NCBI GenBank assembly: GCA_963807085.1
Contig: CAWEBB010000035.1
Coordinates: 1 to 64,000 of the forward strand
Reading direction: 5' to 3'
Length of the DNA: 64,000 nt
Source: JACKII01 sp963807085
GTDB taxonomy: Bacteria; Pseudomonadota; Alphaproteobacteria; Bin95
The position numbers and the translations under genes are program-made. How positions within the stretch are numbered: the first letter of the stretch is position 1; every line of letters starts with the position of its first letter. A model generated the notes under the pieces. That model was not told the origin of the DNA, did not search any database, and saw only the letters and a list, made by a program, of their open reading frames with translations. Of this stretch, positions 10,298 to 19,701 are shown one piece after another.

Positions 10298-10357
10298 AGA
10301 GCATCTTACCCCTACAAGTTGATCGCAAGAGCGATTCAATTTGATCGGGCGATGCTC
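10298..10357 (-). repeat. Dispersed palindromic repeat (copy 1), likely terminator of the peroxidase gene
   Basis: AGAGCATCTTACCC ... GATGCTC encloses an inner inverted repeat (CAAGTTGATCGC / GCGATTCAATTTG). Related copies occur at 12150-12206, 18625-18735, 47121-47199 and 55123-55201, each downstream of a minus-strand gene. This one lies 129 bp after the heme peroxidase stop. A role as a transcription terminator or REP-like element is inference from position and fold. Confidence 0.6.
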
Positions 10358-10485
10358 CAGGCCGGTCGCGCATGATCGCACGCGTCTGTAGATACGCCGT
10401 TTCGTCGCCAACGGTAGGCGCGCATCTTCTGGGCGATCATGTTCCAATGGGGGGTGGGGTTGCGCTTGGTTTTCTGCCCTTCATA

Positions 10486-12051
10486 CTAGCTGAACTTCCA
10501 GCCCGGCTGGGTCATGCCGATGAAACCGGCGACCTCACCGCCCGCGGTATTGCGCTCGACCAACGACTTGATGCTTTGCGGTTGGTTGATCAACTGCCAG
10601 CCATAGTCGGAGAAGGTCTTTTTGTTGAACACATGCTGGGAAAGCAGCGGGTTGGTCAGTGCCTGGCTGAAGGCATCCACCGCGACCAATGCATTGACCA
10701 GCGGTGACAGGGGCGAGTTGATCATCAGGTCTTCGGAGAACAGGCCGACATAAAACTCGATGTCGGCGACGCTCTCGTAGTTCTCCTTCAATATCCGCAC
10801 CACTTCCGGGTCCGAGGAGATATCCTCGAACTTTGCCGGCGCCGGCAGGCCGCAATAGGCCAGATAGCGGACATAGCTATCCAGATGACAGGCCCGGCCC
10901 TGACCGATCGAGGCTGCCTCTACGTGCAGCAGCCCATCCGTCGTGTTGCGGGGGCCGAGCGCGCCCGCCTTCTGCGCGCTCATGTCGATGAAGCCCTGGC
11001 GCAGGCCGGTCTCCAGCAGCGGTGCGTTGTTCAGAAAGGTGCTGTGGACAGGCATGGTTTTGCCGTTCCAGGTGATCCGGTCGGGAACCAGCGAATGCCA
11101 CCGGTAGAGCAGGCTGAACTCGGTGGTCATCCAGATCGGCTTGTTCCAGGGCGCGTTCCACGCGATGGAGGGGTCGGCACGCAGTTTGAACGGGCGGCTG
11201 GAGATATGGTTGATATACTCCTCTACCACGATCTTGATAAACAGCACGATCAGGATGTTGCGGGCCGTCTGGAACACACGCTCGTCATCCCAGGCCGGGT
11301 TCCGTTGTTCCAACTCGCCGGCAATCCGGTTGTGCTCCCGCAGCAGCAGTGTCGTCAGCATGGCGACCTGCGGCGCGGAGTTGGAGCGGTCGCCGCCAAA
11401 GGCAAACAGCTTTGCCCTTTGCTCTGCGTGTTCGGGCCCTTCGAGCGAACTGAGGCCGAGCGGCGGATCGATGCCTTCGAACGCCAGGTCCGGCTCGTCG
11501 TCCTTGAAAAAAAACGGGGCGTATTCTTCGCCATTGATGAATTGCGATTGCAGGCGGCCGCGTTTGCCGGGCGCCTCGCTGTTCAGCCGCAGGATCAGGG
11601 TCTGTTCGTGGGTCCGACCGTACAGTTGGCAGAGGTCGATCTGGTGGGTGGAGGTGTTGCGCTTGCCGGCGCTGGGGTCGTCCGGGCCGTCCGAGGGCGC
11701 GGTCCGCAGAAAGCCATCGGTCAGAAACTGCGCGAATGTCGGGAACAGGCAGGTGGACTTGGGGCTCAGCCGCTGCTGGCCGTCCGGGCGTTTGAACAGG
11801 GCCAACAAGTTCTCGATGGGCGGCAGATTATCCCGGCGATGGGCGGGCAGATGCCGGGCGCTCCAGGTCTTATCGGTGAGCGAGCGCCAGGAGGTGTAAT
11901 CGGAAACCGTGCTCCACGGATGCGGGCGCGTGCGAACGATGTCCACCAGCCGATTGATGACGAGGCGGTTGACCTTCTCCGAGGCCCAGTCCCATTTTTG
12001 AACCTGGCTGGCCGCGGCATTGATGACTTTGCGGAAGAACGATTTAAACAT
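10486..12051 (-). CDS. Cyclooxygenase-like animal-type heme peroxidase
   Basis: ATG at 12051 with GGGGA six bases upstream; 521 residues. It belongs to the An_peroxidase superfamily and resembles prostaglandin H synthase most closely. EFSLLYRWHSLVPD (residues 311-324) matches the COX segment holding the catalytic Tyr and proximal heme His; here they are Tyr316 and His319 with the same spacing. Other matches are TTLLLREHNRIAGEL (~233), HQIDLCQLYG (~136) and a COX-like C-terminus TFSDYGWQLINQPQSIKSLV. In the distal heme region FAQFLTDGFLRT the Gln is kept but the distal His position is Asp112. Family members use heme to oxygenate fatty acids or reduce peroxides; the substrate here is unknown. 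No signal peptide is evident. Confidence 0.88.
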   Translation of the reverse strand: MFKSFFRKVINAAASQVQKWDWASEKVNRLVINRLVDIVRTRPHPWSTVSDYTSWRSLTDKTWSARHLPAHRRDNLPPIENLLALFKRPDGQQRLSPKSTCLFPTFAQFLTDGFLRTAPSDGPDDPSAGKRNTSTHQIDLCQLYGRTHEQTLILRLNSEAPGKRGRLQSQFINGEEYAPFFFKDDEPDLAFEGIDPPLGLSSLEGPEHAEQRAKLFAFGGDRSNSAPQVAMLTTLLLREHNRIAGELEQRNPAWDDERVFQTARNILIVLFIKIVVEEYINHISSRPFKLRADPSIAWNAPWNKPIWMTTEFSLLYRWHSLVPDRITWNGKTMPVHSTFLNNAPLLETGLRQGFIDMSAQKAGALGPRNTTDGLLHVEAASIGQGRACHLDSYVRYLAYCGLPAPAKFEDISSDPEVVRILKENYESVADIEFYVGLFSEDLMINSPLSPLVNALVAVDAFSQALTNPLLSQHVFNKKTFSDYGWQLINQPQSIKSLVERNTAGGEVAGFIGMTQPGWKFS

Positions 12052-12149
12052 GCAGATCCCCGAAGGCAAAGGCGCCCCTGAACGGGCACCATCTGCGGTA
12101 AGCCTATCAGCGTTCGAACCGTTAACCTATGACGCCGTTCACACTACTA

Positions 12150-12206
12150 ATCCCGACCCGGTTGGACCGGATGAATCTGCTCTGCTTCAAGAATTGGAGC
12201 ATCTAG
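12150..12206 (-). repeat. Degenerate copy of the dispersed palindromic repeat (copy 2)
   Basis: CTGCTCTGCTTCAAGAATTG followed by GAGCATCT aligns with the centre of the copies at 47 and 55 kb. The palindromes are eroded. It lies 22 bp downstream of the stop of the small gene ending at 12228. Confidence 0.4.
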
Positions 12207-12227
12207 CGTTCCGGCCGTCCAATCTGT

Positions 12228-12716
12228 TCAGCGCCGGTAGGGGAAGCAGGACTGCCGCTCGAGCCTCAGCCCGAAATGATCGCCCAGCGCCTTGATGGCG
12301 TCCGCATGCTCGTCATAAGGATCGCTGTTGCCCTTGCCGACGATGATACACTGAAACTGAGGATTTTTCTGACCGCCGGGCGGCAGCATCGCCGTGGCCA
12401 GCGCCTCTCCATCGGCATTGCGCAGGGTCAGGAACAGCGCCATTTCTTTCCGCAAATGGGATTTGAGCCCGATATTCTGCTCGAATGAAACCGTGGAGGT
12501 CGGCCGATAGGTCCGGGTTGCCGCCTCCAGATTTCGCCGGAAATGCTTTGCGACGGCATGCGCCATCTGTTCGGATTCGAGATCGGCTTCCGCCTCGTCT
12601 TCCAGCCGAAACCAAGTTTTTCCATCGGGCCCATCACAGACATATTGCATCCGAAACACCATTCGGTTTGCGGGATGTTCAGTCCGGAACGCGACCGTCG
12701 GCCGCGCCGGAAGCAA
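12228..12716 (-). CDS. Hypothetical protein
   Basis: Not recognised. The open frame gives up to 162 residues from a TTG at 12716; an ATG at 12662 (MVFRMQYVCDGPDGKTWFRL) is an equally likely start, giving 144 residues. The sequence is charged and soluble-looking, with no signal peptide or membrane segment. It contains EQMAHAVAKHFRRNLEAATR (helical) and ends QCIIVGKGNSDPYDEHADAI and LRLERQSCFPYRR. Codon use fits the neighbours. It sits alone between the peroxidase and the MlrC-like gene, on the same strand as both. No function can be given. Confidence 0.6.
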   Translation of the reverse strand: MLPARPTVAFRTEHPANRMVFRMQYVCDGPDGKTWFRLEDEAEADLESEQMAHAVAKHFRRNLEAATRTYRPTSTVSFEQNIGLKSHLRKEMALFLTLRNADGEALATAMLPPGGQKNPQFQCIIVGKGNSDPYDEHADAIKALGDHFGLRLERQSCFPYRR

Positions 12717-12792
12717 CCATGCACAGATTATCGCCGGTTGCGGCGGTCAGACAAGCCGCTGCGGAGTAGTGCCGCGCCCGTGGCCGTTGGCG

Positions 12793-14277
12793 CTAGCTCT
12801 CGAACGGGAAACTTCTGCGGTCCGCGTACTCGTAAGGCAAGGCCGTCACGTCGGCCGGCCCCCAGTCCGGTGTATCGACGATCAGGATATCCTCGCACAG
12901 CGGCGTGTAGACGTGGCGGAAATGGGTCTTGGAGCGCAGCAGGATGATATCGAAATCCTCCGGCCTTAGCCCGAACTGATCGAATGGATCGCGGTCGATG
13001 GCGCTCCATTGTACCGAAATGAGCGAGACCATAATCCCGCCGCCCAGGTCCAGCACCGCGCTCGGCCCCAGCTTGAACTCCGCGCCGGTATAGAGCGGCC
13101 CCGTTACCGTAATGGTCTTGTCGCCCGCCCAAATCACCTTCGCCGTCACATCCAAGGGCTCGCCCGCCTGCGGCGAGGTCTTGCCGCAGAGCCGCAAGCG
13201 GATCTCGGCGCCTGCGCCCGCCTCGAGACAAGCGGCGGCGCTTTCCGGATCGAACATGAAGGGCGCAATGACCTTGGCCCCATTGTTCGCCCCATCGTTT
13301 CGGACCAGCAGTTCCCTGAGCGTATAGGTGGAGTCGTTCAGCCGGTCCGCGTGCTCCAGGATGCAGACGGGCTTGGCCGCGCTCTCCGCCATCGCCAGCG
13401 CGCGGGAGACGCCCGTCGGCACGTCCAGCACCAGTTCCCGCCGGAACAGCACCGTGCGCCAGTCCGCGGCCAGGCCCGCCAGCCGGTCGGCCGTCCGCTG
13501 GGCTAAGCCCGCGTCGCCGTCCGTCACCACCACCACGCTCATGCCGCAATCCGGTACGTCGGCATAGGCAAAGCCGCAAAAGACGGTGATATCCCGCACG
13601 CCCGGCGTGTGCAGTTCCAGGTCGCGCGCGTGCTGCATCAGGGTCGCGAGCGGCTCCAGACAGGTGGCGGAGAAAATGCTTGGCAGGATAATTCCCGGCC
13701 GGGCATAGCCCATGGCCAAGCTGGCCTCGCCACGCAATCTTTTGACCAGCAGCCGCGCCGCCCGTCCGCCGGTCGCCGCCATGTCGGTGTGCGGTGAATA
13801 GTGATAGCCCGCCAGCACCGTCACGGCGTCCACCACGTCCTGGCCGATATTGCCGTGCAGGTCGAATGCCACCGCTATCGGGAAGTCGGAACCGACCTCG
13901 GCGCGGATCGCCTGCAGCACCTGGGCGTCAGCGTTCCTCCGCGATGGCGTCGCGAGCGCGCCATGCAAATGCAGCAGCAGGCCGTCGGCCGTGTCCTTTA
14001 CCCCGGCGAGGCCCGCCACGATCTCACCCACATATTTGTCGAACGCGGCCTCGCTGGCCGACGCCGCCGCCCCGGCCCCCGCCCAAACCAGGCCTACCGG
14101 CTCGATTCCCTCCGCCTCGCACAAGCTCAGGAAGCCGCCCATGCTGGTGTTGGTGCCGCGCAGCCCCTCAACCAGGGCCGGCCCTCGCAGTGCGCCCCGT
14201 TCGAAATCGGGAACGTCCGTCTGCTCCGGCAGAAAGGTGACGCTTTCGAGCGCAAATCCGGCAACGGCAAGGCGCAT
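12793..14277 (-). CDS. MlrC-like M81-family metallohydrolase
   Basis: ATG at 14277 (MRLAVAGFALESVTFLPEQT), 494 residues, the usual MlrC length. The longer open frame upstream (to 14358) does not look coding. The N-terminal DUF1485-type domain has the metal-site motifs LLLHLHGAL, AFDLHGNIG and YHYSPHTDM. The C-terminal MlrC domain starts near VCILEHADRLNDSTYTLREL and runs to WSAIDRDPFDQFGL and HFRHVYTPL. MlrC was named for microcystin breakdown, but most relatives probably hydrolyse other amides or peptides, so no substrate should be assumed. The gene is divergent from threonine synthase, and the 191-bp gap (14278-14468) must hold both promoters. Confidence 0.85.
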   Translation of the reverse strand: MRLAVAGFALESVTFLPEQTDVPDFERGALRGPALVEGLRGTNTSMGGFLSLCEAEGIEPVGLVWAGAGAAASASEAAFDKYVGEIVAGLAGVKDTADGLLLHLHGALATPSRRNADAQVLQAIRAEVGSDFPIAVAFDLHGNIGQDVVDAVTVLAGYHYSPHTDMAATGGRAARLLVKRLRGEASLAMGYARPGIILPSIFSATCLEPLATLMQHARDLELHTPGVRDITVFCGFAYADVPDCGMSVVVVTDGDAGLAQRTADRLAGLAADWRTVLFRRELVLDVPTGVSRALAMAESAAKPVCILEHADRLNDSTYTLRELLVRNDGANNGAKVIAPFMFDPESAAACLEAGAGAEIRLRLCGKTSPQAGEPLDVTAKVIWAGDKTITVTGPLYTGAEFKLGPSAVLDLGGGIMVSLISVQWSAIDRDPFDQFGLRPEDFDIILLRSKTHFRHVYTPLCEDILIVDTPDWGPADVTALPYEYADRRSFPFES

Positions 14278-14468
14278 GACTGATAGATCCTGTATTCGTG
14301 GATAGCCTGTCGCGGAACCATAGGCCAAAGCCACACCGGAACGCGACCCTGGCCACACGCCGCCGGCGATGACATGGCGAACCGGTTCGAGGTTGCCGCC
14401 TTGCCCCTTTCCGGAGAGGATGGGGCATTGATATTCAGCCCTTCCGCCCCGATTCCGGAGATTGAGCC

Positions 14469-15720
14469 ATGAATGACGTGCACGGCGTGCCCGAGACTGA
14501 AACCTTCGTCACGCACCTGGAATGCGCCTATGAGGGCGACCGATACGAGGCCGACACGCTCCACAATCTGTCCAAGGCCGGCAAACCGCTGTTGGTGCGC
14601 TATGATCTTGAAGGCGTCGCCAAAAAACTGACCAAGGACGTCCTGGCCACCCGCGCCCCGACCATGTGGCGCTACCGGGAATTGCTGCCCGTGCGCCGCC
14701 ATGAAAACGTCACCACGCTAGGCGAAGCGACGACACCGATCGTGCGGCTGCCTCTGCTGGAAAAAGCAAACGGCAGCAGCGCCCCGCTGCTCGTCAAGGA
14801 TGAGGGCCGGTTGCCGACCGGCTCCTTCAAGGCGCGCGGACTGATCATGGCCGTCTCAATGGCCAAGGAACTGGGCGTGAAGCGCATGGCCATGCCCACC
14901 AACGGCAATGCGGGCGCGGCACTGGCCGCCTATTGCCGCCGCGCCGGGATCGAAGCCTACGTCTTCTGCCCGGAGGACACGCCCGACATCAACGTGCGCG
15001 AGATCGCGTTGCAGGGCGCCAAGGTCTGGAAGGTGAACGGCTATATCGACGATTGCGGCAAGATTGTCGGCGAGGGCAAGGAGAAAATGGGCTGGTTCGA
15101 CACCTCGACCCTGAAAGAGCCCTATCGGATCGAGGGGAAGAAAACCATGGGCATCGAACTGGCCGAACAGCTCGGCTGGCAGGTGCCGGACGTGATTCTC
15201 TATCCGACGGGCGGCGGTACTGGCCTGATCGGCATGTGGAAGGCATTTGATGAGTTGGAGGCCATCGGCTTGATCGGCCCGAAGCGCCCGCGCATGGTGG
15301 CGGTGCAGGCAGCCGGCTGCGCCCCCATGGTGCGCGCCTACGAGGCCGGCGAGCGCCACGCCCGGCGCTGGGAGAACGCCCACACCATCGCCTATGGCGT
15401 GCGCGTGCCCCAGGCCATCGGCGATTTTCTGATTTTGGACGCGGTGCGCGAGTTCGGACGGTTTCGCCATCGCCGTGGACGACGACGCGATCCAGGTCGC
15501 CCAGGTCGAGGTCGCGCGCGACGAGGGTCTGCTGCTTTGCCCCGAAGGAGCGGCCACCTATGCCGCCTACAAGGTCGCCCGGGGTGATGGCCGTATCCGG
15601 GCCGATGAAAGCTGCGCGCTGTTCAACTGCGCGACCGGCCTAAAATACGAGATGCCGCCGGTGACGGCCCGGATCAACCGCCACCAGCCGATCGACTATG
15701 CCGCGCTGGCGAAAGCCTGA
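14469..15720 (+). pseudogene. thrC: Threonine synthase, one frameshift
   Basis: ATG at 14469 behind GGAG; coding is continuous to about residue 327, then shifts near 15452 (GCGAGTTCGG, where removing one T restores SDGFAIAVDDD) and runs to the stop at 15720. The joined product is ~416 residues, normal for PLP fold-II threonine synthase. The PLP-lysine motif is LPTGSFKARG; the phosphate-binding loop is PTGGGTGL; TNGNAGAALAAY is the substrate loop. It converts O-phosphohomoserine to threonine in the cytoplasm. The sequence on both sides of the break is fully conserved, so a sequence error or a very recent mutation is likelier than old decay. Confidence 0.85.
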
Positions 15721-15729
15721 CGGCCTCCC

Positions 15730-16827
15730 CTACTCCGCCGCGGCGGAGGCGTTGCGGTCTGGAGCCGCAAACGCGGGCATGACCTCCTGGCCAAACAGCC
15801 GCATGGAGGCCAGGGTCTGCGCCTGGCTCATGTCGCCGAAGCCGGTCTGGCAAAGCAGATGCTGCACGCCGGCGTCGCGCAGCTCCGCGACCCGCTCGCG
15901 CACGGTCGCGGGCGAGCCGTAGATCGAGCCGGTCTCCAGCACGAACGGGATCGCCTTATCATCACCGACCGCCGGGTCGGTCCAGGCGTTCAGCGTCACC
16001 GGGTCCGGCGAAAAATCGGCGGGGTTGAGCGTCTCGCGCACGTGCATCATGTGGTGGCGGGTCTGACGCAGCAGTTCCGCCAGTTCATCCTCCGCCTGGG
16101 AGTCGCTTTCGGCAACGTAAACATTGCGCCAGAGCGCGCTCTGGGCGAGCAGGCGCTGCCGGGTTGCCGCGTCATGGCCGCCTTCGTCCAGGCCCTGTTC
16201 ATACAAGGCCCAGCGCTCAGCGATCTTGTCTACCGGCAGGCGTGCGGTCAGGATCGGAATGCCGAGCCTGCCGCACTCAACGAACGAGCCGGGCGAGATC
16301 ACGCTCCGCCAGAGCGGCGGATGCGGCTGCTGTACCGGCTTCGGCCGGATCGCCGGCACCTCCACCTGGTAATAGGTGCCGTCGAACTTCAACGGCGCCT
16401 CGCGCCAGGCACGCTGGAGCAGGTCCAGCCCCTCCTCCATCCGCTCGCGCCCATCGTCCGAGCGCAGGCCGTGACCGACGAATTCGTACTCATTATAGAC
16501 CGTACCCTTGCCGATGCCCACATCGATGCGGCCGCCGGACAGATTGTCCAGCAGCGCCAGTTGCGTCGCGAGCCGGACCGGATGGTGGAATGGCATCTGC
16601 ACCACGGCAAAGCCGATGCGGATGCGCTCGGTCCGCATCGCCAGCGCGCTGGCGAACAGGATAGCGTCGTTGTAAACGCTTTCGCCGGTGAAATAGTGCT
16701 CGGTCAGCCAGACATCGTGAAAGCCCAGCTTCTCGGCCAGACACACCTGCTCGATCTGGTCCCCGATCCGCTGCCGGTCTTCCTCCGGAGCAGGCGAAAG
16801 CGCCAACGTCAGCCAGCCGAAACGCAT
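15730..16827 (-). CDS. LLM-class flavin-dependent oxidoreductase
   Basis: ATG at 16827 (MRFGWLTLALSPAPEEDRQR), 365 residues, a typical bacterial luciferase-like TIM-barrel length. Visible family segments are LGFHDVWLTEHYF (residues ~34-46), LLDNLSGGRIDVGIGKG, EYEFVGHGLRSDDGRERMEE and a C-terminal GSPATVRERVAELRDAGVQH. Such enzymes use FMNH2 or F420 and O2 on varied substrates; the substrate cannot be read here. It starts 3 bp after the gamma-glutamyltransferase stop, so the two are probably co-transcribed. Its stop faces the thrC stop 9 bp away (convergent). Confidence 0.9.
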   Translation of the reverse strand: MRFGWLTLALSPAPEEDRQRIGDQIEQVCLAEKLGFHDVWLTEHYFTGESVYNDAILFASALAMRTERIRIGFAVVQMPFHHPVRLATQLALLDNLSGGRIDVGIGKGTVYNEYEFVGHGLRSDDGRERMEEGLDLLQRAWREAPLKFDGTYYQVEVPAIRPKPVQQPHPPLWRSVISPGSFVECGRLGIPILTARLPVDKIAERWALYEQGLDEGGHDAATRQRLLAQSALWRNVYVAESDSQAEDELAELLRQTRHHMMHVRETLNPADFSPDPVTLNAWTDPAVGDDKAIPFVLETGSIYGSPATVRERVAELRDAGVQHLLCQTGFGDMSQAQTLASMRLFGQEVMPAFAAPDRNASAAAE

Positions 16828-16830
16828 GAT

Positions 16831-18519
16831 TCAGTCTCCCGCGGCCGTTCCCTCGCGCCGCTGATCGACGCCCGGTAGAAGGCCTTCCCTCGTGATCTTA
16901 ATCAGATGTAAGCCGCTCGTCAGGTCCCGTATCGTAACCGTATGGCCGAGCGCCTCCAGCGCCGCGGCCAATGCCTCCGCCCCTTCGCCTTCCTCGATCT
17001 CGGTCGAGGAGCCGTTCCGGTTGATCACATGGCGCGCCTCCACCGCGGCTTGCGGGTCCTGCCCGTGCCCCAAGACCCGGACGAGCGCGCCCGCCACATA
17101 ACCGATAATGCGCGAGCCGCCGGGCGAGCCCGCCACCAACACCGGCCGGCCGTCGCCGTCGAAGGCGATGACCGGCGCCATGGAACTGCGCGGCCGCTTG
17201 CCGGGCTCCACCCGGTTCGCGACCGGCTTGCCATCCTCTTGCGGCTGAAACGAAAAATCGGTCAACTCGTTGTTGAGCATGAAGCCCGCCACCATCAGCC
17301 GCGCCCCCAGCGAGGCTTCGATTGTCGTCGTCATGGAGGCGATATTGCCGTCATCGTCGACGATCGAGAGATGCGACGTGCCGCGCTCGGTCGGCCCCGG
17401 ATGTGGCCCGAGCAGCCCGCCCTGTTTCTCCGGCGGGGTGCCCGGTTCCACCTTGCCCAGAGCCTTGGTTGGGCTGATCAGCCGGGCGCGCTCGTCCAGA
17501 TAGCCGGGGTCGATCAGGCCGGCGGTCGGTTGGGGCACGAAGTCGGGGTCCGCCATATAGTGATTGCGGTCGGCGAAGGCGACGCGGCTCGCCTCCGCAA
17601 AAAGATGCGCCCATTCGGGCGAGGCCGGATCATGCTCATGCAACCCCAGCCGCTCGGCGATCCCCAGGATCATCAGGACGGTCGGACCGCCGGAAGACGG
17701 CGGCGGCATGCCGCAAACCCTGTATGCCAGATAGGGCCCGCAAACCGCTGTCCGCTCTTTAGCCTGGTATGCGCTTAAGTCCTCCAAGGTGAGGAGGCCA
17801 GGGTTTGCCTCATCAAGCCGTACCGAAGCGACGATCTGCTCTGCTATCGTTCCGGTATTGACGGCGTCAGGGCTTTCGGCGAGCGCTCTGAACGTGTCCG
17901 CGAGCACCAGGTTTTTCAGCTGATGGCCCACCGGCCAGGGCTTGCCCTCATCGTTCAGAAAATAGGCGGCCGCAGCCGGAAATGCGCTCCAGTCCTCAAC
18001 CCGGGCGATGGCCGCGTGCAGGCGCTGTGAAACGGGAAAGCCCTCCTCGGCCAGCGCAATCGCCGGCTGGAACAGGTCCGCCCACGGCAGTTTTCCGTGC
18101 TGGCGATGGGCCATGGCCAGCATCCGCACGGTGCCGGGAACGCCGACTGCGCGACCACCCGATCGGGCGGCGCTCCATTGCATGAGCTCGCCGTCCGACG
18201 TCAGAAACAGGTCCGTTCCGGCGGTCTCCGGCGCGGTCTCCCGCCCGTCAAAGGCTTGCAGGGATGCGCTGTCTGCCCGGTAGTGCAGGAGAAACGCGCC
18301 ACCGCCGATCCCCGACGATTGGGGCTCAACCAGCGTCAGAACCATCTGCGCGGCGATGGCCGCGTCGACTGCGCTGCCGCCTTCCTGCAACAGGCGCAGG
18401 CCGGCCTCGCCCGCCAGCGGGTGTGCGACAACCACCAGACGGGCAGCAAGGCTCGCCTGCGATAGAAGAAGATAACCCAAAGCAAGCGCCATAGCGGCTG
18501 CACGGAACAAGCTACCCAT
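16831..18519 (-). CDS. ggt: Gamma-glutamyltransferase (periplasmic)
   Basis: ATG at 18519 has a strong ribosome site (GGGAGGT) 4 bases upstream and opens with a signal peptide (FRAAAMALALGYLLLSQASL); the open frame further upstream is not credible. 562 residues, as in E. coli Ggt. The proenzyme cleaves itself before the nucleophile Thr381 in ERGTSHLSIVD. Also present are GGSAVDAAIAAQMVLTLVEP, SSGIGGGAF and the glycine loop AGSPGGSRIIGY. It hydrolyses or transfers gamma-glutamyl groups from glutathione and related peptides. It is likely the first gene of an operon with the LLM oxidoreductase. Confidence 0.93.
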   Translation of the reverse strand: MGSLFRAAAMALALGYLLLSQASLAARLVVVAHPLAGEAGLRLLQEGGSAVDAAIAAQMVLTLVEPQSSGIGGGAFLLHYRADSASLQAFDGRETAPETAGTDLFLTSDGELMQWSAARSGGRAVGVPGTVRMLAMAHRQHGKLPWADLFQPAIALAEEGFPVSQRLHAAIARVEDWSAFPAAAAYFLNDEGKPWPVGHQLKNLVLADTFRALAESPDAVNTGTIAEQIVASVRLDEANPGLLTLEDLSAYQAKERTAVCGPYLAYRVCGMPPPSSGGPTVLMILGIAERLGLHEHDPASPEWAHLFAEASRVAFADRNHYMADPDFVPQPTAGLIDPGYLDERARLISPTKALGKVEPGTPPEKQGGLLGPHPGPTERGTSHLSIVDDDGNIASMTTTIEASLGARLMVAGFMLNNELTDFSFQPQEDGKPVANRVEPGKRPRSSMAPVIAFDGDGRPVLVAGSPGGSRIIGYVAGALVRVLGHGQDPQAAVEARHVINRNGSSTEIEEGEGAEALAAALEALGHTVTIRDLTSGLHLIKITREGLLPGVDQRREGTAAGD

Positions 18520-18624
18520 CGATACCTCCCGCCAAAATCGGCGAACTCTCACTGCCGGTGCGCCACAAATCAAACCGCTTTCGGCAAGGAAACCATCGCT
18601 CCGGCCGATGGGACAGGTACTCTG

Positions 18625-18735
18625 GAGCAGATCCCGATCCCAATGGATCGCGATCTTCTCGAAATCCAAAGATTGAAGCATCTTATCCTGACAAATTGAT
18701 CGCGTCAGCAATTCAATCTAATCGGGCGCCGCTCC
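18625..18735 (-). repeat. Dispersed palindromic repeat (copy 3), two imperfect hairpins
   Basis: Hairpin 1: GAGCAGATCCCGATCC at 18625-18640 with its imperfect complement at 18645-18660. Then GAAGCATCTTATCCTGACAA begins the second unit, which shares ATTGATCGCG...AATTCAATC with copy 1 at 10.3 kb. So this is the only copy with both the 47/55-kb type first hairpin and the 10-kb type second hairpin. It lies 60 bp after the tyrosine kinase stop. Confidence 0.6.
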
Positions 18736-18794
18736 GGCCGGCGAATTCAGCCGACGGATGAGCAGGTTTCCTTGGCATCGGACCATTCGGAAGG

Positions 18795-19691
18795 CTACTG
18801 GTAGTAGCCATGGCTGTGCTTTTCTTTCGATTTGTTCAGCATCACGCCAAGAAAATTGGTCTGATCGGCAACGATTGCTTCGGATTCGCGGATTTCCTTC
18901 GGTGTGGTTATTCCCGTGGCCGTCACCATCAGCAGGCAGTCCACCAGAGGCAGAAACGCCATGACGTCGTCGCTGACCAAAACCGGCGGCAAATCGAAAA
19001 TCACCACGTTGGGGCGATACCGGTTCAGTGTCGCGTCGATAACCTGCTTGGTCCGCTCGTGGTGAAGTAATTCTGCCGGTGTCGAGACAGCTTGATTGTT
19101 CAACCCAAACGCCAGATTGAGGCCGACACGCCGAAGATAGTCGCTTGGGTCGAGATTGCCTTGCAGATACTCCGCGCAAGACAGCCCTTCCCGAACATCC
19201 AAATAGTGGGCCGCCGTCGGCGACCGCAAATCCATGTCAAAAAACATGGAACGCAAATCGTTTTGGTGACCGAGCGACAAGGCCAGATTGAGACTAACGA
19301 CCGACTTGCCGCAGTTTTTTGTAGGCGAGGTGATCGCAAGCCGGTTCCAGCCATTCGTGCGCATCATGTTCAGAATGCGCGTGCGCAGCATGTCGAAACT
19401 CAAATGGGCCGGGTGGATTTTCCGGTAAGAAACGATCCGGTTGTGATCCAGCCGTTTAGGCGTGAGGGTCAGTTGTTGAAGGGCCGACCATTCCTCGTCC
19501 AACGGCGCGCGCCGTTGCGAGGCGCTGTGCGCGCCGGGCCCCTTGGCCACGGCCGCCACCATGGCGTTCCGCAGCTCGCTTGCCGAACGATCATCGTCAC
19601 CGACCGGCGGTGGCGGCGTAACCGGCGCGCCGACCGACGATTCGCGTCGTTCACGCGCCTTGTTAATTGCGTCTTTAAGGCGTTCTACCAC
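18795..19691 (-). CDS. Exopolysaccharide tyrosine autokinase (CpsD/CapB type)
   Basis: 298 residues. A disordered N-terminus (about residues 1-80) precedes a P-loop BY-kinase domain: Walker A SPTKNCGKSVVSLNLA, Walker A' MFFDMDLRSPTAAHYL and Walker B VVIFDLPPVL. The C-terminus ends HGYYQ, a short tyrosine cluster of the kind that is autophosphorylated. The protein works with the Wzz-like activator encoded immediately upstream (gap 10 bp) to control polymer length. Kinase gene, co-polymerase, ATPase and exosortase lie in one direction, the order known from exosortase/EPS clusters. No membrane segment is present, so the membrane activator must come from the Wzz gene. Confidence 0.88.
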   Translation of the reverse strand: MVERLKDAINKARERRESSVGAPVTPPPPVGDDDRSASELRNAMVAAVAKGPGAHSASQRRAPLDEEWSALQQLTLTPKRLDHNRIVSYRKIHPAHLSFDMLRTRILNMMRTNGWNRLAITSPTKNCGKSVVSLNLALSLGHQNDLRSMFFDMDLRSPTAAHYLDVREGLSCAEYLQGNLDPSDYLRRVGLNLAFGLNNQAVSTPAELLHHERTKQVIDATLNRYRPNVVIFDLPPVLVSDDVMAFLPLVDCLLMVTATGITTPKEIRESEAIVADQTNFLGVMLNKSKEKHSHGYYQ

Positions 19692-19701
19692 CCCACTCTC
19701 C

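Noticed and set aside
10885..12081. 398-codon plus-strand frame opposite the peroxidase
   Set aside because: GC-rich antisense shadow; all conserved peroxidase motifs are on the minus strand.
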